Shown in pieces: positions 59,147-64,000 of a stretch of 64,000 bases of DNA (the first letter of the stretch is position 1; each line of letters starts with the position of its first letter). The stretch is taken from NCBI RefSeq assembly GCF_041146875.1, contig NZ_JBFRXP010000003.1, positions 62,001 through 126,000 of the forward strand, in the 5' to 3' direction. The stretch is from Igneacidithiobacillus sp041146875 (GTDB lineage Bacteria; Pseudomonadota; Gammaproteobacteria; Acidithiobacillales; Acidithiobacillaceae). The position numbers and the translations under genes were made by a program. A model generated the notes under the pieces. That model searched no databases, was not told where the DNA came from, and saw only the letters and a list, made by a program, of their open reading frames with translations.

Positions 59147-60919
59147 CTATGCGGGCGAGAAAGGACCAAAGGCCAGTTGCGCCTCGTCACCGCTCGCAGC
59201 ATCTTCCATACGCCACTCGCCCTTGCCCAGTAGCCGCAAGCAACGCGAATGATAGCGCCAGAGGCTCGAGCGGTGTCCCACACTGATGATAGCAGAGTCT
59301 GGTAGCCGCTCTGCGAGCAGACGATACAGTTCCCCCTCTGCCCGCTCATCGAGGGCAGAGCTCGCCTCATCCAAAAAGATCCAGCGCGGTTTTTGCAGCA
59401 AAATACGGGCAAAGGCAAGCCGCTGCTGTTCCCCCAAGGAAAGGGTGTGGGACCAGAGTCGCGTTTCCTCTAGCTGCCCCGCCAAGGCGCCCATACCCAC
59501 CAGTTGCAGTGCCTCGGTGAGCACCTGGTCACCACTATCAGCGAGCCCATAGGGGTAGACCAACACATCGCGCAGCGTACCCATGGGCAGATAGGGGCGC
59601 TGTGGCAGGAATAGTGGCCGTTGGGATGCAGGCAAACCCACCGAGCCATCGCCGTACGGCCAAATGCCCGCCAAGGCACGAATCAAGGTGCTCTTGCCAC
59701 TACCGGAGGCACCCATGATGAGGACATGCTCACTAGGCGCCACCTGCAAATGGAGTCCATGTACCAGATCTCGTCCATCGGGCAGACGTACATTCAGATC
59801 CGCAACATCCAGGCGCGCGGCATCTCTTCGTTCAATATGGTAGTGCTTGTCTTGAATCTCATGCACCTCCCCCATGGACTGGCGAAAGAAGCGTAGACGA
59901 TCGACCACCGCATGCCAGTTGGCCAGGGTCGTGTAACTGCTGACGATAAAGGATAACGCCCCCTGTACTTGGGCAAAGGCTGCCATGATCTGCTGCAGGC
60001 CACCAACACCAATCTCTTTATTGACGAAGTAGGCAGGCAGGCAAACGATCAACGGAAAGATAATGGCAATTTGGCCATAGGCAGAGGTCCACCAGTTCAG
60101 GCGCATGCTCCGCCAGATAATGCGCCAGAAGTTGGCATAGACCTCGGCAAAACGCTGGCGGAAATGTGCGCCCTCCCGCTCCTCTCCGCCATAGAGGGCG
60201 ACACTCTCGCTGTTTTCGCGCAGGCGCATCATGCTGAAACGAAAGTCCGCTTGATAGCGCTCCTGCATAAAATTCAGCCGAATGAGTGGACGCCCAATCA
60301 GCGCCGTGATCACCGTACCAAATACCGAGTAGATGAGTGCCGCCCAGACCAGATAGCCGGGCACTGTGAAGGTCTGCCCATGCAAGGGGATCCAGATCAT
60401 CGCCGACAGCTCCCAGAGCATGAAGATAAAGGTGCCCAAAGTCACAACCGAACTAAACAGGCCGATGACGATGTTTAAGGTCTGATTGGTGAAGCTGGCC
60501 AGATCCTCGCTGATACGCTGGTCGGGGTTATCGGTACCATCGCCGAGCACCTGCATGTGGTAGTAGGTACGACGGGCCAGCCAGGCATCAAGATAGGAGT
60601 GCGTCAGCCAGCGCCGCCAACGAATGACGAGCATCTCGGTAAAGAAGCTCTGCGATACAGCAGCAACGATGTAAGCAGTAGCCAAGCCACAAAAGACAAT
60701 GATCTGCTGCCAGGCAGAACTCGCCTGATAGTGTTGCACGGCATTCCAAAAAACCGCATACCACTGGGTGATACGGTACGAGATAAAGACCATGAAGAGA
60801 TTGAGGCCAATGATCAGGGCGAAGACTCCGCGCGCCAACCACCGATCATCCGAACTTATCCAATAAGGCTTACTGATTTGCCAAAGATCGCGAAAAAATT
60901 CGCGATTGAACTGCCGCAT
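59147..60919 (-). CDS. ABC transporter of the SbmA/BacA (YddA) type, membrane-ATPase fusion
   Basis: 590 residues. An N-terminal ABC_membrane_2-like domain with 6 helices (about 20-330, GTDNPDQRISEDLASFTNQTLN, MRLRENSESVALYGGEEREG) is fused to an ATPase domain (Walker A GASGSGKST, signature LSLGEQQR, Walker B WIFLDEASSALDE). The start at 60919 has GGGGAG 5 nt upstream. Relatives move peptides, vitamins or fatty acyl groups; the substrate here is unknown. Confidence 0.88.
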   Translation of the reverse strand: MRQFNREFFRDLWQISKPYWISSDDRWLARGVFALIIGLNLFMVFISYRITQWYAVFWNAVQHYQASSAWQQIIVFCGLATAYIVAAVSQSFFTEMLVIRWRRWLTHSYLDAWLARRTYYHMQVLGDGTDNPDQRISEDLASFTNQTLNIVIGLFSSVVTLGTFIFMLWELSAMIWIPLHGQTFTVPGYLVWAALIYSVFGTVITALIGRPLIRLNFMQERYQADFRFSMMRLRENSESVALYGGEEREGAHFRQRFAEVYANFWRIIWRSMRLNWWTSAYGQIAIIFPLIVCLPAYFVNKEIGVGGLQQIMAAFAQVQGALSFIVSSYTTLANWHAVVDRLRFFRQSMGEVHEIQDKHYHIERRDAARLDVADLNVRLPDGRDLVHGLHLQVAPSEHVLIMGASGSGKSTLIRALAGIWPYGDGSVGLPASQRPLFLPQRPYLPMGTLRDVLVYPYGLADSGDQVLTEALQLVGMGALAGQLEETRLWSHTLSLGEQQRLAFARILLQKPRWIFLDEASSALDERAEGELYRLLAERLPDSAIISVGHRSSLWRYHSRCLRLLGKGEWRMEDAASGDEAQLAFGPFSPA

Positions 60920-61011
60920 ATGCGCTCCCCGCCACAATCCCCAAAAACCCAGCCCCAGGCGCAGAATTTGCTAATCTATGGGAGCCAATCGATATCGAAG
61001 AGGAGAATAGC

Positions 61012-61500
61012 ATGGCCGAGGACAAAAACCATTCACGTCGCCGCTTTCTCAGCGGCTTAGTTGCCGCTGGCGCGGCATCGGCAGTGGCCGTAGCGGCACA
61101 AGGCCAAGGCATGGGTATGGGCATGATGGGCCCATCGAAGAACAAGGTAGTCTTTCAACTCAACCAATCCGACCCTGCGTATATTTTGGATATTTTACAC
61201 AGTGCGGCGGTAGTGCTTGGGCATTACAACAACGACGTCGACATCGTCATCGATTGCTTTGGTCCCGGCATCTGGCTGCTAATCAAAGCGGAAAAAAACC
61301 ACCAGCATTACGAGAAGTTCGTCGGTGAGCAGGTTTCCAGCTTGCACATGTATGGCGTCACTTTTGCCGCCTGTGAACAAACCATGAAGACCATCAAGGT
61401 GACTAACGCCGACCTCATCTCAGAAGCAACGCCGGTGTTCAGCGGTGCCGTCGAGCTGATCACTCTACAGCAGAAGGGCTACGCCTATATCGCGTGGTGA
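61012..61500 (+). CDS. Tat-exported DsrE-like protein
   Basis: 162 residues. Twin-arginine signal (HSRRRFLSG, then an Ala-rich helix ending AAQG), so probably periplasmic. The mature part has the DsrE/DsrF-like fold (NKVVFQLNQSDP, SAAVVLGHYNNDVDIVIDCFGPGIW, YGVTFAACEQTMKTI) with a conserved Cys in FAACEQT. Characterised DsrE-fold proteins are cytosolic sulfur carriers, so a Tat form is of interest. An Ala/Gly/Met-rich stretch (GMGMGMMG) follows the signal. SD AGGAG is upstream. Confidence 0.82.
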   Translation: MAEDKNHSRRRFLSGLVAAGAASAVAVAAQGQGMGMGMMGPSKNKVVFQLNQSDPAYILDILHSAAVVLGHYNNDVDIVIDCFGPGIWLLIKAEKNHQHYEKFVGEQVSSLHMYGVTFAACEQTMKTIKVTNADLISEATPVFSGAVELITLQQKGYAYIAW

Positions 61501-61507
61501 GGAAGGA

Positions 61508-62317
61508 TCAGAGGCGGCGGTGCTTGAGGGCTGGCAGGCGCGCACATAGGGCTGCTATTTGACTCATGTCCAGCTCAGCCAGCGCGACGCTGGCGCCCTC
61601 TTCTTGTATTGCCAGGACCTGGCCCCACGGGTCGATGATCATGCTGTGTCCCCAGGTGTCCCGACCATTGGCGTGTTTGCCCCCCTGGTCGGCGGCCAGC
61701 ACGAAAGCTTGGTTCTCGATGGCACGGGCGCGCAACAGGGTTTCCCAATGCGCACGGCCGGTCTGTACGGTAAAGGCGCTCGGCACTACCAAGAATGTTG
61801 CACCAGCATACTGGCGATAAAGCTCGGGAAAACGCAGGTCATAGCAAATCGACAGACCAATCGAACCCCATGGGCTGGCGACTTGTATCGGCTTTGATCC
61901 TGGCGCGATGGTAGCCGATTCGCGATAGCTCTCGCCGTCCGCCAGGTCGACATCGAAAAGATGGATTTTATCGTAGCGCGCCTGCACTGTGCCTTGCGGG
62001 TCATAGACCAAGAGGCTGGCGTAGCAGCGCCCGTCAGGCGCGCGCAGAGGGATGCTACCGCCCAAGAGCCATATCCCATACTTGGCCGCCTGCGCTGCCA
62101 GAAAATCCTGGATCGGCCCACTGCCCTGATCTTCCATGAGCGCAAGTTTATCGGTGTCGCGTAACCCCATGTAGGCGAAATTCTCGGGTAACAGCAGCAA
62201 CTGCGCGCCAGCAGCGCTGGCTTGGGCGATAAGGCCTGCCGCGGCTTGCAGATTTTCTTGCAGATCAGCGCTTGATACGGTCTGAATAACTGCACAAATC
62301 AATCTTTCACTTGCCAC
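61508..62317 (-). CDS. Nitrilase-superfamily amidohydrolase (NIT1/2-like)
   Basis: 269 residues with the Glu-Lys-Cys triad: Glu in LLLPENFAYMG, Lys in YDKIHLFDVD, Cys in SICYDLRFPELYR. The family includes deaminated-glutathione amidases and omega-amidases. The neighbouring thiol proteins fit a glutathione-linked role, but the substrate is not proven. Converges on the DsrE-like gene (7 nt gap). Confidence 0.88.
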   Translation of the reverse strand: MASERLICAVIQTVSSADLQENLQAAAGLIAQASAAGAQLLLLPENFAYMGLRDTDKLALMEDQGSGPIQDFLAAQAAKYGIWLLGGSIPLRAPDGRCYASLLVYDPQGTVQARYDKIHLFDVDLADGESYRESATIAPGSKPIQVASPWGSIGLSICYDLRFPELYRQYAGATFLVVPSAFTVQTGRAHWETLLRARAIENQAFVLAADQGGKHANGRDTWGHSMIIDPWGQVLAIQEEGASVALAELDMSQIAALCARLPALKHRRL

Positions 62318-62338
62318 CGCGCAGCTCCTGGCTGATGT

Positions 62339-62764
62339 TCAAACGCCTTGTCCAGCCAACCAGCGCTGGATATCGGCAGCACCCATAGCGCCGCTCTGGC
62401 GCGCAGCCTCGCGCCCCCCGCGGAACAATACCATGGTCGGGATGGAACGAATCTGATAACGCGCCCCGGTCTGCCCATCCGCTTCGGTATTGACCTTGGC
62501 AAAGAGGCAACGCCCTTGCATCTGCTGTGCAGCTTGGGCAAAGGCTGGTGCCATCATACGACAGGGACCGCACCAGGGGGCCCAAAAATCGATGAGCACT
62601 GGCAATTCATTGCGCTCGATATAGCGTTGAAAACCAGACCCTTGCAATTCCGGGGGATGGTCTGCAAAGAGCACTTGGTGACACTTACCACACTTGGGAT
62701 GTTCCCCCAAGCGCTCCTTGGCGACCTGATTTACTGCGCCACAATGGGGACAAACAATGTGCAT
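62339..62764 (-). CDS. trxC: Thioredoxin 2 (TrxC-type)
   Basis: 141 residues. The N-terminal zinc finger has CPHC (Cys5, Cys8) and CGKC (Cys25, Cys28), as in TrxC. The thioredoxin domain has WCGPC with Cys65/Cys68 and the cis-Pro segment SIPTMVLFRGG. Cytosolic disulfide reductase. It lies between the nitrilase gene and a glutaredoxin, in the same orientation. Confidence 0.94.
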   Translation of the reverse strand: MHIVCPHCGAVNQVAKERLGEHPKCGKCHQVLFADHPPELQGSGFQRYIERNELPVLIDFWAPWCGPCRMMAPAFAQAAQQMQGRCLFAKVNTEADGQTGARYQIRSIPTMVLFRGGREAARQSGAMGAADIQRWLAGQGV

Positions 62765-62779
62765 TGGCTCGCTTCCCTT

Positions 62780-63040
62780 TCAACTCTGCAGTAGGAGATC
62801 CAGCTCTCCGCGCCGCTCCAGGGCCAACAGATCATCGCAGCCACCGACATGGCGTTGGGCGATGAAGATTTGCGGCACCGTGCGCCGCCCGCCGGCTCGT
62901 TGCACCATCTCTGCACGTCGCTGCGGCTGTTGGTCGACCCAGATGACCTGTGCGGCCACATTTTTCTGTTGCAGCAACGCCAAGGCGCGTCGGCAGTAGC
63001 CGCAAGCATGGGTCGCGTAGACAATGACCTCGGCCATCAT
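62780..63040 (-). CDS. grxC: Glutaredoxin (GrxC-type)
   Basis: 86 residues, dithiol active site CGYC (Cys13/Cys16), cis-Pro in RTVPQIFI and the GGCDDLLAL helix that binds glutathione. Overlaps the rhodanese gene by 4 nt. Probably one operon with rhodanese, DUF2892 and trxC. Confidence 0.94.
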   Translation of the reverse strand: MMAEVIVYATHACGYCRRALALLQQKNVAAQVIWVDQQPQRRAEMVQRAGGRRTVPQIFIAQRHVGGCDDLLALERRGELDLLLQS

Positions 63041-63456
63041 TTTTCTACCGGCAGGCCCGCGCTACGCCAAGCCTGGATTCCGCCTTTGAGGCTGTAGACC
63101 TTCTGAAAGCCCGCCTTGTGCAGAATGGACGCCGCCCGTGCCGAACGCATCCCGCTGGCGCACTGGCAAATCACGTGATGCTCTTGGTGCTTTTCCAGAT
63201 CTTTTAGGTACTTGCTCAGCTCGCCAACGGGGATGTGCTTGGCTTGCGGCAAATGGCCGCGCGACCATTCGTTCTGTTCACGCACATCGATCACCAAGGC
63301 ATCGTGCTGATTGATCAGCTGCACTGCGCGCTCCGGAGTAATCTCTTCTACTCCCGCCAGTTTACGGCTGAGAGGCCCCTTGAAGATCAGCACAAAAAAA
63401 CCCAAGGCCAGCAAAAGCAGTGGCCAATGCGTAGACAACTCCGCACCGATATTCAC
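63037..63456 (-). CDS. Membrane-anchored rhodanese-like protein
   Basis: 139 residues: one N-terminal membrane helix (about 11-26) followed by a single rhodanese domain (about 38-138). The active-site loop CQCASGMRS has the reactive Cys99. It can pass sulfane sulfur to thiols. Gene order glutaredoxin-rhodanese-DUF2892 suggests a sulfur relay at the inner membrane. Confidence 0.88.
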   Translation of the reverse strand: MNIGAELSTHWPLLLLALGFFVLIFKGPLSRKLAGVEEITPERAVQLINQHDALVIDVREQNEWSRGHLPQAKHIPVGELSKYLKDLEKHQEHHVICQCASGMRSARAASILHKAGFQKVYSLKGGIQAWRSAGLPVEK

Positions 63457-63459
63457 CCA

Positions 63460-63681
63460 TTATCTCCCGCAACTGGGGGCATCAGTCACCCCAAACTTAT
63501 GCAGAATGTTGACCAACGGGCAGAAACCCGAAATGCCGCTCTGCAACAGGTTGAAGCCCACAAAGAGAGTGAAGACCAGAAACCACTCGCTCACAAAGAT
63601 CGGACTACTGGGCGCGCCGAGCACGACGCTGATCAATACGAAGGTACCGGCTACTACGCGAACCCAATTTTCTGTCGTCAT
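63460..63681 (-). CDS. DUF2892 (YgaP-type) membrane protein
   Basis: 73 residues. Two hydrophobic helices, Asn/Arg pattern at the start (TENWVRVVAGTFVLI) and the characteristic ending LLQSGISGFCPLVNILHKFGV. In YgaP the same domain is fused to a rhodanese; here the two are encoded as neighbours 3 nt apart. Function of the domain is not well defined. Confidence 0.85.
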   Translation of the reverse strand: MTTENWVRVVAGTFVLISVVLGAPSSPIFVSEWFLVFTLFVGFNLLQSGISGFCPLVNILHKFGVTDAPSCGR

Positions 63682-63682
63682 T

Positions 63683-64000
63683 TTAGGAAACTCCCTGCGT
63701 CTTGCGCTCCAAATGTCGTTCCCACAAGAAATAGAGCAGCGGGATCACGATCAGTGTCAACATGGTGGAGGCGAAAGTGCCAAAAATCAAGGACACCGCC
63801 AAACCGCCAAAGACTGGATCGCTCACCATGATCGCCGAGCCAAACATGATCGCCAGAGCAGTCAACAAAATCGGACGAAAACGCACGGCACCTGCCTCGA
63901 TCACTGCCTCATCCAAGGGGTATCCCTCGCGCCGATATTCAATAATGAAATCGATGAGCAGTAAGGAGTTGCGCACCACCACGCCGGCCAAGGCAATGAC
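63683..64000 (-). CDS. RND-family efflux transporter, C-terminal part (cut by window edge)
   Basis: About 105 residues at the C-terminus of a large inner-membrane pump. The ALAGVVVRNSLLLIDFI helix, the GAVRFRPILLTALAIMFG loop, and VSLIFGTFASTMLTLIVIPLLYF are typical of AcrB/CusA-like transporters (membrane helices 10-12). The rest lies beyond the right edge. Substrate class cannot be told. Confidence 0.9.
   Translation of the reverse strand, partial: VIALAGVVVRNSLLLIDFIIEYRREGYPLDEAVIEAGAVRFRPILLTALAIMFGSAIMVSDPVFGGLAVSLIFGTFASTMLTLIVIPLLYFLWERHLERKTQGVS

Noticed and set aside
1..64000. CRISPR arrays, rRNA/tRNA genes, transposases, phage genes
   Set aside because: None seen. No regularly spaced direct repeats, no recognisable transposase or integrase product, and no tRNA-like cloverleaf stood out. 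A covariance-model scan would be needed to exclude small RNAs.

Overview
The window is a dense, tRNA-free stretch of a Gram-negative chromosome, dominated by a polar-type flagellum and chemotaxis island. Gene order (fliC-flaG-fliD-fliS-regulators-fliEFGHIJ, flgBCDEFGHIJ..KL, flgA-flgM-flgN, motD-like/cheY/cheZ/cheA) resembles that of Pseudomonas-type gammaproteobacteria. The csrA-fliW pair, the Tat-exported DsrE-like protein and the thiol/rhodanese cassette at the right end would suit a sulfur-oxidising bacterium such as an Acidithiobacillus relative. That taxonomic guess is inference and no marker gene settles it.

Layout. 1-14,050 (minus strand): fliJ (cut by the window edge), fliI, fliH, fliG, fliF, fliE, an FlrC/FleR-like sigma-54 response regulator, an FlrB/FleS-like kinase, a FleQ/FlrA-like activator without a receiver domain, a PilZ-like protein, fliS, fliD, flaG and flagellin fliC. 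14,051-19,078: the fliC promoter and leader, a plus-strand Uma2-type remnant, and a 1570-residue methyltransferase/multi-glycosyltransferase that probably decorates flagellin. 19,153-30,077 (minus): flgL, flgK, a small unknown gene, flgJ, I, H, G, F, E, D, C, B. 30,338-32,547 (plus): flgA, flgM, flgN, csrA, fliW, converging on a YcgR-like flagellar brake. 33,363-42,728 (plus): MotB/MotD-like stator protein, SPOR protein, cheY, cheZ, cheA, an orphan MCP-hairpin-like protein, an ODP-type di-iron protein, a soluble PAS-MCP-CZB receptor, cheV, and a second soluble MCP-CZB receptor. No cheR, cheB or stand-alone cheW is present.

42,735-64,000: two small membrane proteins, a phosphohexomutase, a Zn/Mn-type ABC transporter (ATPase plus two permeases, no binding protein), a lytic transglycosylase, an 832-residue PilZ-TPR protein, the murJ-ribF-ileS-lspA block, a thioredoxin-fold protein, an SbmA/YddA-type ABC exporter, a Tat-exported DsrE-like protein, a nitrilase-family hydrolase, then trxC, a glutaredoxin, a membrane rhodanese, a DUF2892 protein and the end of an RND pump.

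Regulation can be read directly from the DNA. Sigma-54 promoters fit upstream of fliE and divergently upstream of flgB and flgA. Sigma-28 promoters with the variant -10 GCCGTTAA/GCCGTAAC/GCCGTTAT fit upstream of fliC, cheY and flgM. The fliC leader carries two tandem hairpins, each with an ANGGAN hexaloop, the classical CsrA target, while csrA and fliW lie 17.7 kb away in the flgM operon. This suggests a CsrA-FliW-flagellin homeostasis loop. The most unusual parts are the CheA / MCP-like / ODP / CZB receptor cluster (a candidate oxygen- or redox-sensing chemotaxis array), the giant composite glycosyltransferase, and the sequestered ribosome-binding site of the PilZ-like gene.
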